From Sulfurospirillum cavolei (GTDB lineage Bacteria > Campylobacterota > Campylobacteria > Campylobacterales > Sulfurospirillaceae), in contig NZ_AP014724.1 of assembly GCF_001548055.1 (NCBI RefSeq), forward strand, positions 434,001 to 498,000: 64,000 bases of DNA. The letters are read 5' to 3'. The translations under genes were made by a program, and so were the position numbers. The notes beneath the pieces are model-generated. The model did not search any database. It saw only the letters and a program-made list of their open reading frames with translations, and was not told where the DNA came from. The first letter of the stretch is position 1, and the number at the start of each line of letters is the position of its first letter. Of the stretch, positions 46,478 to 55,753 are shown in pieces.

Positions 46478-46672
46478 TTAACGATTTAACTCCGCTGTGA
46501 CTTGAGCATTTGATTTGGCAACGTCGCCGCTTCCGTGAATGATGTGCGGGATGCATCCCGTGCAAACGTGAATCTCTTCCCCGCCTTTCATCGCTTTAAT
46601 AAAAACGGCATTCGGGCTCTCTTCGCTCGTGCGTAAACAGACGTTACAGACTTGTACGTTATTGATTTCCAT
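46478..46672 (-). CDS. small CxxC protein, probably zinc-binding
   Basis: A 64-residue protein with two cysteine pairs: VCNVCLRT and HVCTGCIPHIIHG, plus nearby histidines, consistent with a zinc site. The open frame extends 87 bases upstream, but AAAGGAG lies five bases before this ATG, and a TATAAT box on the minus strand is at 46697-46702. No family recognised. It faces the PFOR gene. Confidence 0.75.
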   Translation of the reverse strand: MEINNVQVCNVCLRTSEESPNAVFIKAMKGGEEIHVCTGCIPHIIHGSGDVAKSNAQVTAELNR

Positions 46673-46696
46673 AAAAACTCCTTTGAAATTTGGCGT

Positions 46697-46704
46697 ATTA
46701 TAAT
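46697..46704 (-). promoter_or_regulatory. -10 box of the small CxxC gene
   Basis: ATTATAAT gives a minus-strand TATAAT 25 bases before the ATG. It is symmetrical and also gives a plus-strand TATAAT with no obvious gene near. Confidence 0.55.
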
Positions 46705-46810
46705 CAAAAAAATACCCGAAAAGCTTGAGCGAGATCAAGTTTTGGCTTAGTTCACTCAACGTGCTTGCGATCTAACGCTAAGATTTAATCTCTTTCCAAT
46801 TCAAACTCTT

Positions 46811-46816
46811 TATAAT
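46811..46816 (+). promoter_or_regulatory. -10 box of the FTR-rhodanese gene
   Basis: TATAAT following CTCTT lies 34 bases before the proposed GTG start. Confidence 0.6.
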
Positions 46817-46850
46817 ACAACCCTTCAATGTATAAGATTAAGGAATGCGC

Positions 46851-47594
46851 GTGATAACGAAAATAGATATGAACTCAGCCGAATTTATGGCGGAATTTGA
46901 ACGAACGCAAGCTTTTAGCGATAAAGTATGTCAACAATTTTCTTTAACGTATACGCCGCTTCATGACGTAAAAGAGTCGATACAACAAGGCTTAACACGT
47001 AATAAATTGATTTACGGTAAGCGCTATTGTCCCTGTTTTATGGTCATCGGAAATACGAAAGAGGAAAGGGAAAAGGCCGGCAATCGTCTTTGCCCGTGTA
47101 CGCCGGCACTCAATGAAGAGATTCCTCAAAACGGCGCATGCCACTGTACGCTTTTTTGTACGCCCGAACATGCACGCGCCCTTGCCGAAGAAGAGCGGCT
47201 CAAAGAGGTTTCTCATACGCATTCTCAAGGCTTAAGCAAAGAAGCGTGCGAAGCGTTAATACATCAAAAAGAGATTGACGCGGATGAGCTTGAAGCTTTA
47301 TTGGAAGCGCGAAGCCGAGGCATCGTGCGTTTTAATTTGGTCGATACGCGCGAGTGGATGGAGTGGGCGCAATACCGTATTAAAGGGACGGATTATCTTG
47401 TTCCGACGACGAGTTTTTACGATGCTTTAGCACAGCTCAAAGGGCACGAAAAAACTCCCACGATCGTGTATTGTTACAGCGGAAGTCGTAGTGCCTATTG
47501 CCAACGCGTACTCAAACACTTAGGCTATCAAACCGTCGTCAATCTCGGCAACGGAATTATGTCGTACAACGGAGAAATCGAAAGCGGCGAATAA
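46851..47594 (+). CDS. ferredoxin-thioredoxin reductase catalytic domain fused to rhodanese
   Basis: The N-terminal ~110 residues have the catalytic-chain signature of ferredoxin:thioredoxin reductase: RYCPCFMV, RLCPCTPAL and ACHCTLFC, which would hold a [4Fe-4S] cluster and the redox disulfide. The C-terminal ~100 residues form a rhodanese domain with nucleophile Cys in VYCYSGSRSAYCQR. The frame has an ATG at 46845 attached to AGGA; the GTG at 46851 with six-base spacing is preferred. The protein probably links reduced ferredoxin to a sulfur or thiol transfer. Function inferred. Confidence 0.85.
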   Translation: MITKIDMNSAEFMAEFERTQAFSDKVCQQFSLTYTPLHDVKESIQQGLTRNKLIYGKRYCPCFMVIGNTKEEREKAGNRLCPCTPALNEEIPQNGACHCTLFCTPEHARALAEEERLKEVSHTHSQGLSKEACEALIHQKEIDADELEALLEARSRGIVRFNLVDTREWMEWAQYRIKGTDYLVPTTSFYDALAQLKGHEKTPTIVYCYSGSRSAYCQRVLKHLGYQTVVNLGNGIMSYNGEIESGE

Positions 47595-47603
47595 AAACGA
47601 TTT

Positions 47604-48365
47604 TTATAAGAAAAAAACGAGGCTGATCATCGCGTCGATACCGATATCGACGGGCTCTTTCCCGACGAGGCGGGCACTGTTTTTGACGTGGAAAACGATT
47701 TGACTTAGAAGTACCTCAAAATTGGCGTTGGAAGCATCGAAAAGACTCTCTTTACGGCTTTGAATGCTCGGAAGCGATTCGAGCATTTGCCATGAGGGTA
47801 TTTGTCCGGCATTGAGGCGGTTTTGCAGTTCGATTTGCCAGTTGTTTTGCCACGTGAGAAAAAGGTAGCGTCCTTTTTCATCCTTGCCCGTTTTGATCTT
47901 CCATTTAATGACTTCAAGGTAGTAGTAAAGTTTTTTGAATCGCTCTTCGTCGTAGGAGAGCGTCGTGATTTGATGTCCGTCGCCGATACGGTAACTCTCC
48001 CAAAGCAGTTTATACATCCCTAAAATCAAAAAGTCGTTGCGTTCGGGAATCGTCGCACTTTTATCGAAAGCAATGCGTAAATAATCGTCGTAGGTGTGCA
48101 GCGTCACACCGTTATAACTCAGCCGAATCGCGTTTGTGCGGTTTCGCATCTCCTTTAAAATCGTTTCTTGTGAGGATTTGCTGTAGTTGGAAGGATTGCG
48201 AAGATCGAGCTTTTCTTTGTACGCGATGAGGTTTTCGACGCTTTTTTTAAAGTCGTAATGCAAAGCGGTTGCCCCCTTGGTTTGCAAAACTTCCGAGACA
48301 TTTTCTTGGTTAGGGCTTGAACATCCTGCAAAAACGATCAACGCAATCACAATCCCTCTAATCAT
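47604..48365 (-). CDS. lipoprotein, unknown function
   Basis: Signal peptide with lipobox VFAGC at residues 11-15, so it should be a lipoprotein of about 250 residues. The mature part is mixed alpha/beta with aromatic-rich segments (FLILGMYKLLWESYRIGDGH and GRYLFLTWQNNWQIELQNRL). No family is recognised. The start ATG overlaps the stop of the small coiled-coil gene. A TTG start two codons further upstream is less likely. It belongs to the operon after the Na/Pi transporter. Confidence 0.8.
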   Translation of the reverse strand: MIRGIVIALIVFAGCSSPNQENVSEVLQTKGATALHYDFKKSVENLIAYKEKLDLRNPSNYSKSSQETILKEMRNRTNAIRLSYNGVTLHTYDDYLRIAFDKSATIPERNDFLILGMYKLLWESYRIGDGHQITTLSYDEERFKKLYYYLEVIKWKIKTGKDEKGRYLFLTWQNNWQIELQNRLNAGQIPSWQMLESLPSIQSRKESLFDASNANFEVLLSQIVFHVKNSARLVGKEPVDIGIDAMISLVFFL

Positions 48366-48597
48366 CGACAAGGTCTTTTCCTTTTTTAATCTGCTTTTTG
48401 AGAATTTTGATGCTGTCGCGAATCGATTCGCGTTTGAGAAGGTCGGTTTCGTTTTTCAGCTCTTGCTTAAGTAAAATGCGGCGAAATTTGAGTTTTCTCA
48501 GCAGTTCTTTAATGGATTTTTTTTGAGTAGATTCCGCATTTTGAGGTATAAAGCCGAATAACTCTTTGATCGTTTGTATCAATTTGAAGCCGTTCAT
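48358..48597 (-). CDS. small basic coiled-coil protein
   Basis: A 79-residue, lysine- and arginine-rich, wholly helical protein (KSIKELLRKLKFRRILLKQE, KKQIKKGKDLVDD). No signal peptide, no recognised family. Its ATG overlaps the stop of the transporter gene (ATGA) and its end overlaps the lipoprotein start, so all three are translationally coupled. Confidence 0.68.
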   Translation of the reverse strand: MNGFKLIQTIKELFGFIPQNAESTQKKSIKELLRKLKFRRILLKQELKNETDLLKRESIRDSIKILKKQIKKGKDLVDD

Positions 48598-50417
48598 GAG
48601 GAACTCCTTTGGCTTGAGGCGTGGGTCAGGTCGTTTACTTCGTTTTCGTTTAAGATCAATGCTTCTTTGCTTTCGCTCGATTCCGTGTTCGCATGTACGA
48701 AAAGAGCGTGAGCGACTTTGAAAAGCTCGGACGCGACGGTATAGGCGTAGTTGGTATCGTTCATAAGAGATGTTGCCATCGTATAAGTGATTTTGTTGGT
48801 ACGAATCAGGTTATCGAGCGATTTATTGGCGGCGATGTCGTAGTTTTGCGCATCGAGTTTGAGTTTGCTTAAGAGCAAAACGATGACGTCGTCTTCGGCG
48901 GTATTGAAGATCATTTGAAGCGTTCGGAGGTATTTGATGAGGTTTTTGCGAATATGGTTGTATTCGCTTTGGATGTATTCGTTATCCGATTCAAGGTAGC
49001 GAAGCATATTTTTTTGCATATGTTTGGAGGCTTTAAACGCTTCGACCATGCCGATGGTAGCGTTTTTTATCGGGATAAATTGACGCTCGCTGATGTCGGA
49101 AAATTTGCCTTGCGCCATAATCGCAAAGGTAATAATTTTGCCGTAAATCTCTTTGATGCGACGCTCGTAGTAGGCGTCCATATTGACGTAAAGGGGGTCT
49201 TTGCGATGCGTGAGAATATCGTCGATTGCCATACCTGAGCTAATATCTTCTTTGGTGACGCTGATACCTTGCGCGATGATGTCGCAAACGTTGTTGTAGA
49301 GGTGTTTGGTCTCTTTAAAAAGGGTTTCGTACGCCGTATCGGGAAAATCGAGAGCGACGTCGTTAATAAACAAGACATCGTCCCGTGCGTTTTCATCGGT
49401 TGCTTTTTGTTTGAAGAAATGATCGAGTAGGCGAACCAAGCCTTGTACGAGCGGAGCGAACAAAAGCACGCACGTAAAGTTAAAGTAAGTGTGGTAAAGA
49501 GCGAGTTTGAGCGTCTCGTCGTATGTTGAAATACCGAATAACGGCGCACTCAGATCGATCAAACGGATAGATTGCGGAACAAAACCGACCAGAAGAAGTC
49601 CGGTAAGCGTATTGATCAAAAAGTGGGCGGTTGCCAATTTTTTGCCGTCGTCTCCGGCACCCAGTGCTCCCAAAACGGCGGTTACCGTCGTGCCGATATT
49701 GGCTCCGATCGTCAGGGCAACAGCATTTTCGTAGGTAATTTGCGACGCCGAGAGTGCGGTTAAGATAAGAACCAACGAAGCGTGCGAAGACTGCATAACG
49801 ACGGTCATTCCCGCTCCGATCAGTGCAAAAAGCACGATGCCCGTATAGCCGTCGGCGGCGTATTGCGTTAGGTCGATCGTCTCTTTAAACGCGTCAAATC
49901 CGTCTTTCATGTACGCGATACCCAAAAACGAAAAACCGAGTCCCGCCAGAGCGTACCCGATGCCTTTGAGTCGTTTGCTTTCTTGAAAGATGAAAAGCAT
50001 TCCAAATACCAGCATCGGAAGCGCGTAGGTCGCGATGTTGATCTTTAGCCCCAGCCCCGCGATCAGCCAAATGCCCGTCGTCGTGCCGATGTTGGCTCCT
50101 AAAATAATGCCGATACCTTGTGCGAGTCCTATGAGTCCGGCACTGATAAACGAGATGGCAATCACGGCGACCAAACCGCTTGATTGCATTAAGGTCGTAA
50201 TAATCGTTCCGAAAAGAATATTTTTATAAAGCGTATCGCTCATCTTTTTGAGGAATCTATCGAGCATCCCGCCGATAAAAAAGCGAAAACCTTCTTCTAG
50301 ATTTTTCATCCCGAAAAGAAAAATCGCCACGCCCGCGGCAATGAGCAGTAGGTTTTTGCTTTGGAAAAATGTATAGGAAAGCAGAAGAATTGCACCGAAA
50401 AGTAGCCAGCGTTTCAC
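48594..50417 (-). CDS. Na+/phosphate cotransporter (NptA/YjbB family) with PhoU-like tail
   Basis: A 607-residue inner-membrane transporter. Two inverted Na/Pi repeat motifs are seen: [19 protein letters not shown] and [20 protein letters not shown], with QSSGLVAV and [10 protein letters not shown]. The C-terminal ~230 residues are soluble and PhoU-like. The frame is open 21 bases upstream, but AAAGGAA precedes the GTG at 50417, so that is the start. Its promoter region also contains TTACATGTCA. It is divergent from luxS. Confidence 0.93.
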   Translation of the reverse strand: MKRWLLFGAILLLSYTFFQSKNLLLIAAGVAIFLFGMKNLEEGFRFFIGGMLDRFLKKMSDTLYKNILFGTIITTLMQSSGLVAVIAISFISAGLIGLAQGIGIILGANIGTTTGIWLIAGLGLKINIATYALPMLVFGMLFIFQESKRLKGIGYALAGLGFSFLGIAYMKDGFDAFKETIDLTQYAADGYTGIVLFALIGAGMTVVMQSSHASLVLILTALSASQITYENAVALTIGANIGTTVTAVLGALGAGDDGKKLATAHFLINTLTGLLLVGFVPQSIRLIDLSAPLFGISTYDETLKLALYHTYFNFTCVLLFAPLVQGLVRLLDHFFKQKATDENARDDVLFINDVALDFPDTAYETLFKETKHLYNNVCDIIAQGISVTKEDISSGMAIDDILTHRKDPLYVNMDAYYERRIKEIYGKIITFAIMAQGKFSDISERQFIPIKNATIGMVEAFKASKHMQKNMLRYLESDNEYIQSEYNHIRKNLIKYLRTLQMIFNTAEDDVIVLLLSKLKLDAQNYDIAANKSLDNLIRTNKITYTMATSLMNDTNYAYTVASELFKVAHALFVHANTESSESKEALILNENEVNDLTHASSQRSSS

Positions 50418-50473
50418 AAAAGTTCCTTTACATGTCAAGGGTTGAAGCTCAAATTATTGTACACTTTTTTCGG

Positions 50474-50479
50474 TATAAT
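50474..50479 (+). promoter_or_regulatory. -10 box of luxS
   Basis: TATAAT after TTTCGG lies 21 bases before the ATG; AAAGGA is the Shine-Dalgarno. Confidence 0.6.
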
Positions 50480-50500
50480 TGCCCAAAAAAAGGACTTCAA

Positions 50501-51004
50501 ATGCCATTACTCGATAGCTTTTGTGTAGATCACGTCAAAATGCCGGCCCCTGCGGTCAGAGTTGCTAAAACGATGAAAACGCCTCACGGCGATGCCATCA
50601 CCGTGTTTGATCTTCGTTTTTGTAAACCCAACCAAGCGATTCTTCCTGAGCGCGGGATTCACACGCTCGAGCATCTGTTTGCGGGCTTTATGCGCAACCA
50701 TCTCAACGGAGAGGGCGTCGAGATCATCGACATTTCACCGATGGGATGTCGTACCGGTTTTTACATGAGCCTCATCGGCACGCCTGAACCTCAACGCGTG
50801 GTCGATGCATGGGCGGCGTCAATGCAAGACATCTTACATGTCAAAAGTGAAAACGACATTCCAGAGCTCAACGTTTACCAATGCGGAACCTACACAATGC
50901 ACTCTTTAGAAGAAGCGCACGACATCGCTACAACGATCTTAAGCGCGCCCATTGGCGTAATGGATAACGAAGCGTTAAAACTCGACAGGTCGAAAATAGA
51001 TTAA
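50501..51004 (+). CDS. luxS: S-ribosylhomocysteine lyase
   Basis: LuxS splits S-ribosylhomocysteine into homocysteine and the precursor of autoinducer-2 in the methyl cycle. The metal site is His54 and His58 in HTLEH with Cys83 and Cys124-type residue; Cys83 in [11 protein letters not shown] is visible. The length from this ATG is 167 residues, which is normal. An upstream open frame from 50369 overlaps the transporter start and is rejected since the promoter lies inside it. Confidence 0.97.
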   Translation: MPLLDSFCVDHVKMPAPAVRVAKTMKTPHGDAITVFDLRFCKPNQAILPERGIHTLEHLFAGFMRNHLNGEGVEIIDISPMGCRTGFYMSLIGTPEPQRVVDAWAASMQDILHVKSENDIPELNVYQCGTYTMHSLEEAHDIATTILSAPIGVMDNEALKLDRSKID

Positions 51005-51099
51005 TTTAACACATCCATAAGAACCTTTTTTATATGATTAGTCTCTTTTTTTAAAGAAAAACTTAGAGTACACACATTTTATGAGTAAGGAAGGTTTTT

Positions 51100-52308
51100 A
51101 TGGAGCGTTTAGTCGCGCGGTACAAAGAGGGCAATCTGATTGTTCTCATTCTTTTAGGTATGGTTTTGGGCGTTATTATCGCGTTCATTTCTCCGACGGC
51201 GGCACAAGCTGTTTCGATTTTGGGCAAGCTCTTCGTCGGAGCACTCAAAGCGGTAGCTCCGGTTTTAGTTTTAGTGCTCGTCTCTACGGCGATCGCAACC
51301 AAAGAGGTAGGGGCGCAGACGAATATTAAGCCTATTATTTTCCTCTATGTGATCGGTACGTTTTTCTCGGCGTTGATCGCGGTGATCGTGAGCTTTGCGT
51401 TTCCCGTAACGTTGGTGCTCTCCAGCGGCATTGACGCGAGTTTAACACCGCCTCAAAGCATTGTTGCGGTCATCAAAGGCTTTTTGGTCAGTATGGTGGA
51501 CAATCCCGTTAACGCACTCGCTAAGGGCAATTATATCGGCGTGTTAACATGGGCGGTTGCCGCGGGTATCGCGCTTCATCACAGCGGAGCTCAGACGAAA
51601 GCGGTTATGAAAGACGTCAGCGATGCCATGACCAAGATTGTTCAAGCGGTTATTCGTTTAGCACCGTTCGGTATTTTAGGATTGGTTGCGGAAACGTTTT
51701 CGGAAACGGGCTTTACGGCACTTTTAGGCTACGGTAAATTACTGATTATTTTGGTCGGAACGATGCTTTTCGTTGCTTTGGTACTGAATCCGCTAATCGT
51801 TTACGTGAAAACCAAACGCAATCCGTATCCTTTAGTGTTGACATGTTTGAAAGAAAGCGGCGTAACGGCATTTTTTACGCGTAGTTCCGCGGCGAATATT
51901 CCCGTCAATATGGCATTATGTAAAAAACTAGGGCTTCACGAAGATACGTACTCCATTTCCATTCCTTTGGGTGCAACGGCAAATATGGCGGGAGCGGCGG
52001 TGACCATTACGGTCTTAACGTTGGCGACGGTCCATACGTTGGGTATCTCGGTCGATATTCCGACGGCGTTATTGTTGAGTGTCGTTTCTAGTATCGCCGC
52101 GGCGGGCGTTTCGGGTGTTGCGGGCGGATCGTTGCTTTTGATTCCTTTAGCGTGCGGCCTGTTCGGCATTAGCGATGCGGTCGCGATGCAAGTGGTTGCC
52201 ATCGGCTTTTTGATCGGCGTCATTCAAGACTCGACCGAGACGGCACTGAACAGCTCAACCGACGTCGTGTTTACCGCGGCATGCTCGGACGAACCTATCA
52301 ATTTGTAA
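51100..52308 (+). CDS. sstT: Na+/serine-threonine symporter
   Basis: A 402-residue dicarboxylate/amino acid:cation symporter family protein. The serine-rich hairpin region ([20 protein letters not shown]), [18 protein letters not shown] and [17 protein letters not shown] are typical of SstT, which imports serine and threonine. About eight helices. AAGGAAGG is the Shine-Dalgarno. Serine is a favoured carbon source in this phylum. Confidence 0.93.
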   Translation: MERLVARYKEGNLIVLILLGMVLGVIIAFISPTAAQAVSILGKLFVGALKAVAPVLVLVLVSTAIATKEVGAQTNIKPIIFLYVIGTFFSALIAVIVSFAFPVTLVLSSGIDASLTPPQSIVAVIKGFLVSMVDNPVNALAKGNYIGVLTWAVAAGIALHHSGAQTKAVMKDVSDAMTKIVQAVIRLAPFGILGLVAETFSETGFTALLGYGKLLIILVGTMLFVALVLNPLIVYVKTKRNPYPLVLTCLKESGVTAFFTRSSAANIPVNMALCKKLGLHEDTYSISIPLGATANMAGAAVTITVLTLATVHTLGISVDIPTALLLSVVSSIAAAGVSGVAGGSLLLIPLACGLFGISDAVAMQVVAIGFLIGVIQDSTETALNSSTDVVFTAACSDEPINL

Positions 52309-52318
52309 GAAAAAGGTG

Positions 52319-52339
52319 CTTGCGGGTTTTGCCCGCAAG
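52319..52339. terminator. terminator after sstT
   Basis: CTTGCGGG and CCCGCAAG pair around TTTTG, extended by wobble pairs, and run into GTGCTTT and the TTACATGTAA palindrome at 52344-52353. It can serve the convergent gene as well. Confidence 0.7.
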
Positions 52340-52369
52340 TGCTTTACATGTAAACGCATTTTCCCTATT

Positions 52370-52780
52370 TTACGAAGCAAAAAACTCCAGCTTTTTACCA
52401 AATCCTAAGGTATTGTCCGTAAATTTCAAGTATGAAATGGTGATGCTCCACAGCACAGGATTCATCGCAATCGCATAGGGAAAGCGCTTCAAATAGGCTT
52501 TTTTCTCTGCTTCGTTGGCTTTTTGAAAAACACCTGTAAATTGCACCCCTTGAATTTTCCCCACGATCTTGGTCTCTAACGCCACCGTTCCCGCAACATG
52601 CGCATTTTCCAACGCCTCACGTCCGTGTCTGGTTTGTGCGTCCGTAGCGATGACAAACGTGGCAGACTCTTGGATAAACGCGTAAAAACAGCTGGCACAG
52701 TAGGGAGTGTTGTTTTGGGATGTGGCAAGGGTGAGTAGGTGGTGTTTGCGAAGAAACGCCTCTATTTTGGGATCAAGCAT
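52370..52780 (-). CDS. pyridoxamine 5'-phosphate oxidase-like flavin-binding protein
   Basis: A 136-residue split-barrel protein with LATSQNNTPYCASCFYAFIQ at 18-37, VIATDAQTRHGREALENAHV and GTVALET, the pattern of the PNPOx-like (YhbP) family. It probably binds FMN or heme. It is too short for true PdxH. Cytosolic. The role is unknown. It converges on sstT. Confidence 0.83.
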   Translation of the reverse strand: MLDPKIEAFLRKHHLLTLATSQNNTPYCASCFYAFIQESATFVIATDAQTRHGREALENAHVAGTVALETKIVGKIQGVQFTGVFQKANEAEKKAYLKRFPYAIAMNPVLWSITISYLKFTDNTLGFGKKLEFFAS

Positions 52781-52874
52781 GATTTTTCCTTTGAAAAAAA
52801 GTATAACATATTTTTTTGTTCGCTTTTAAATGGCAAGGCGATTATGATAGAACACTACATTAAAAGGAGACGCG

Positions 52875-53546
52875 ATGTATCGATGGTTGACTTTAAGCGT
52901 GCTTGGTGTGTACGCATTGGCGCAAAATCCTCAGGTGCTGGAACATACGGGCGTTCAGACGACGCACGATGGCAAGCCCGTCACGATCGAGCGGAACATT
53001 CCTAGAGAGTGCTTAAATGTGCATATCGTGCCTGAAGATATTTTTAGTGGCAATTTTGCGGGCAAAGATGTGCCTAGTGTATGCCAAAAAAGCGTGGTGA
53101 CGACGGTGGGAAAAATCCAGCCGATGCAGTTAGACCCCAAAATCGTAACCGTCGGCGAAGTGGAAGTGTTGGATTTTATTCAGCATAAATTAGCCAAAGA
53201 TCCCGATCGCTATATTTTGGTTGATGCTCGAAAACAAGAGTGGTTTGAGCAGATGACTATCCCCTCAAGCGTCAATATTCCTTTTGATGAAGTGGCGTAC
53301 GACGCTGATTTTCCTGAAGATTTTGAACGCGTTCAAAAACTGCTCGGCATTGCCTCAAAGGGAGGAAAACTTGATTTTTCGCATGCCAAAACGGCTCTGA
53401 TTTTTTGCAACGCTTCGTGGTGTGCACAGTCGCATCTGATGATCGACCAACTTATCAAGCTGGGGTATCCTAAAGAGAAAATCATGTGGTACCGAGGCGG
53501 TTTGCAAGACTGGGTACTTTTTGGCTTTAGTACGATCAAACCTTAA
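52875..53546 (+). CDS. periplasmic rhodanese-like protein
   Basis: A 223-residue exported protein; signal peptide 1-16 (YRWLTLSVLGVYALAQ). The rhodanese domain is at about 95-215 (YILVDARKQEWFEQMTIPSSVNIP) with the active cysteine in LIFCNASWCAQSHLM. A second Cys (WCAQ) follows four residues later, unlike standard rhodanese loops. AAAGGAGA precedes the ATG. It may move sulfur or reduce thiols in the periplasm. Confidence 0.88.
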   Translation: MYRWLTLSVLGVYALAQNPQVLEHTGVQTTHDGKPVTIERNIPRECLNVHIVPEDIFSGNFAGKDVPSVCQKSVVTTVGKIQPMQLDPKIVTVGEVEVLDFIQHKLAKDPDRYILVDARKQEWFEQMTIPSSVNIPFDEVAYDADFPEDFERVQKLLGIASKGGKLDFSHAKTALIFCNASWCAQSHLMIDQLIKLGYPKEKIMWYRGGLQDWVLFGFSTIKP

Positions 53547-53968
53547 AGCGCGTGGAGGGAATCCTCCTCTGTCACACTTGTACTTTTTCGCCACTTTTCG
53601 ATTTTAAGGTCGTTTTCCAAGATGTGTTCGACCAGCCATTTTTTGGCGATCATTTTCATGCTTTTTTGAAGTTCAGGGATACTTTTTTTCTCTTTGAGGA
53701 TTTTGGTCATACCCTCAATGATGCTTTCATGAAACTTCTTGTGTTTGTCGTACAGTGGATAGTCAAGGCTTTGCATGTACGCCTCTTCTTCTTTAAAGTG
53801 TTTTGCCATGTAGTCGAAAAACTCTTTAAACAGTCGTCCCAATTCTGCTTTGTCTGCGGTTTCAGGATCCAACGCTTGAACAGCGTTTGCCAGATCGAAA
53901 AGCTCTTGATGTTGCTGATCCAAAAGTGCATGATGCAGGCTAAATTTTTCATCCCATTCTATGAACAC
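53543..53968 (-). CDS. bacteriohemerythrin
   Basis: A 141-residue diiron oxygen-binding protein. The ligand pattern is visible: His20 in LLDQQHQELF, HFKEEEAYM, YDKHKKFHESI and the C-terminal LVEHILENDLKIEKW with H and D. In microaerobes it may carry or scavenge O2. Its tail overlaps the end of the rhodanese gene by four bases (convergent). Confidence 0.93.
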   Translation of the reverse strand: MFIEWDEKFSLHHALLDQQHQELFDLANAVQALDPETADKAELGRLFKEFFDYMAKHFKEEEAYMQSLDYPLYDKHKKFHESIIEGMTKILKEKKSIPELQKSMKMIAKKWLVEHILENDLKIEKWRKSTSVTEEDSLHAL

Positions 53969-54007
53969 AAAAATTCCTCGTAATCTTTTGCATCATTGTA
54001 GCACGCT

Positions 54008-55525
54008 TTAAACGATTTTTCCCCTTCTTGAAGAAGACTTTTTAGGCAAAAGATAGATTGCTAAAAGCCCGCTGATAATGGAAAAAAGACATCCGACTAT
54101 CATCGTGTGAAAGATACCATCGATAAAAGCGTGATCGACACGGGAAAAGAGGCTTTCGCGAAGGGCGAGATCGGGAAGTGCGCTAATGGCTTGATGTGCC
54201 GTTTGGATAGACGTTTGAAGGGCTTTTAAAAGTGAAGCATCGACATCAATCTCTTTGACATGTAAAAGATAAATGCGGTTGACGTAACTGCCCAAAACCG
54301 CGATGCTCATCGCCGCGGAGAGTTCGATTGTTGTGTCATTTAACGCACTGCCCACGCCTGCTTTTTTAGGTGGAATTGCGCCCATGATAGAATCGGTGGC
54401 GGGTGGCATGGAGAGTCCCATGCCCAAACCGTCAATGAAAAAGCCGATTAAAATCGCCCAAAGCGGCATATCGACATCGATGGTTACAACAAAAAGTGCC
54501 ATGCCGATTCCTGAGAGTATCATACCGCCGCCAATGGTAAGCGGCTTGTCTAAAATACCCACGATACGCGACGCCGCTTTGGCGCCAATCGCCATGCCTA
54601 GCGTCAAAGGCATGAGCAAGAGTCCAGCTTCCAAAGCAGTGTAGCCTTGCACGGTTTGAAACAGTTGGGAGAAGAAAAACATGGAGCCGACCATGCCGAA
54701 AACGATGAGCGCAATGGCGAAGGAGGGAATCGTAAAGGTGCGTTTTTCAAAGAGTTCAAACGGGATCATCGCATGCGTGCAACGTCTCTCCCAGATGGTA
54801 AAAAGAGCACAAAAAAATGCTCCAAGCATCAGGCTGATCAGCACGCCTTTATCGCTCCAGCCACGCTCGCCCGCTTCGATGATGCCGTAGGTGAGGGCAA
54901 ATAAAAAGAGAATGCACAAAACCATACCGACGATGTCAGCTTTTGCGCTGGGGTCGGAGGATTCTGGAAGTATGTGTGTCGCGGCAATCCAAGCAACCAA
55001 ACCGATGGGAAGGTTGATGAAAAAGACCCAATGCCAAGAGGTGTACTCGATGATAAAGCCGCCGACCAGAGGTCCTAAGCCTTGGGAAAGTCCAAAGATC
55101 ATCGACCAAAGTCCGATGGCTTTCATGCGCTCGGTGGTATCGGTAAACATGTATGTGATAATGGAAAGCGTGGAAGGCATAATGAACGCCGCTCCCAAAC
55201 CGCTCAGGGCTCGAAAGAAAATAAGCTCGGTAGTGGAACTTGAAAGCCCCGCTCCCAAAGAGGCAAGACTAAAAAGGGCGATGCCGATTTTTAAAAAGCG
55301 TTTGCGACCCCACTGATCGCCTAGGGCACCCATGGTAATTAAGATGGACGCAAAAACGAGAATGTACATGTTCACGATCCATTGAAGTTCGCGCATGCTT
55401 GCTAAAAGGTCGTTTGAAATGGAAGGGAGCGCAACATCAAGAACGGTGTTATCCAGCGTGATGATCGACATAGCAAGGCAGAGAACCCCAAGGGCTTTCC
55501 ATCTTTTTTCGTGTGTGTAAGGCAT
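54008..55525 (-). CDS. MFS drug exporter, DHA2 (14-helix) type
   Basis: A 505-residue proton-driven exporter with about 14 helices. The motif A variant GALGDQWGRKRFLKIG is between helices 2 and 3, LDNTVLDVALPSIS is motif D1 in helix 1, and the GPLVGGFIIEYTSWHWVFFINLPIG motif C region is intact. It resembles EmrB/QacA. No EmrA partner is adjacent. It is second in the minus-strand set AraC - MFS - MFS. Confidence 0.9.
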   Translation of the reverse strand: MPYTHEKRWKALGVLCLAMSIITLDNTVLDVALPSISNDLLASMRELQWIVNMYILVFASILITMGALGDQWGRKRFLKIGIALFSLASLGAGLSSSTTELIFFRALSGLGAAFIMPSTLSIITYMFTDTTERMKAIGLWSMIFGLSQGLGPLVGGFIIEYTSWHWVFFINLPIGLVAWIAATHILPESSDPSAKADIVGMVLCILFLFALTYGIIEAGERGWSDKGVLISLMLGAFFCALFTIWERRCTHAMIPFELFEKRTFTIPSFAIALIVFGMVGSMFFFSQLFQTVQGYTALEAGLLLMPLTLGMAIGAKAASRIVGILDKPLTIGGGMILSGIGMALFVVTIDVDMPLWAILIGFFIDGLGMGLSMPPATDSIMGAIPPKKAGVGSALNDTTIELSAAMSIAVLGSYVNRIYLLHVKEIDVDASLLKALQTSIQTAHQAISALPDLALRESLFSRVDHAFIDGIFHTMIVGCLFSIISGLLAIYLLPKKSSSRRGKIV

Positions 55526-55559
55526 AGTAATTTTCCTAGTCTCTCAAAAGTCTCATAGC

Positions 55560-55747
55560 CTTCTTGCAAAACTTATTTTGTAAGAAGAAAAGCACCAAAG
55601 GTGCGTGGGCTTTCTGCCGAAGAAAACGCAGTGTTAACGTAGCCTTTAGAGCTTTGCTTTAAAGGCGTGTCAAGAGTTTCTCAAGAAATACTACCAAAGA
55701 TTCGCTTAGGTTACGAATCTTTGGCGGGAGAGAGTGTTTACATGTAA
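55560..55747 (-). repeat. array of four hairpins between two exporter genes
   Basis: CTTCTTGCAAAA/TTTTGTAAGAAG (55560-55587), GCACC/GGTGC (55592-55604), GCCTTTAGAGC/GCTTTAAAGGC (55642-55666) and CCAAAGATTCG/CGAATCTTTGG (55694-55724) stand in a row. TTACATGTAA closes it at 55738-55747. It fills most of a 228-base gap without a gene. It could be a terminator-attenuator between the two exporters or a decayed structured repeat. Confidence 0.55.
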
Positions 55748-55753
55748 AAGTAT

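Noticed and set aside
50369..50500. N-terminal extension of luxS
   Set aside because: The extension contains the luxS promoter and ribosome site and overlaps the divergent transporter start.
53552..53983. Plus-strand frame of 143 codons
   Set aside because: Exact antisense of bacteriohemerythrin; phenylalanine-rich composition mirrors Glu/Lys codons.
54303..55316. Three plus-strand frames opposite the DHA2 exporter
   Set aside because: Antisense to a clear membrane protein; no starts with ribosome sites.
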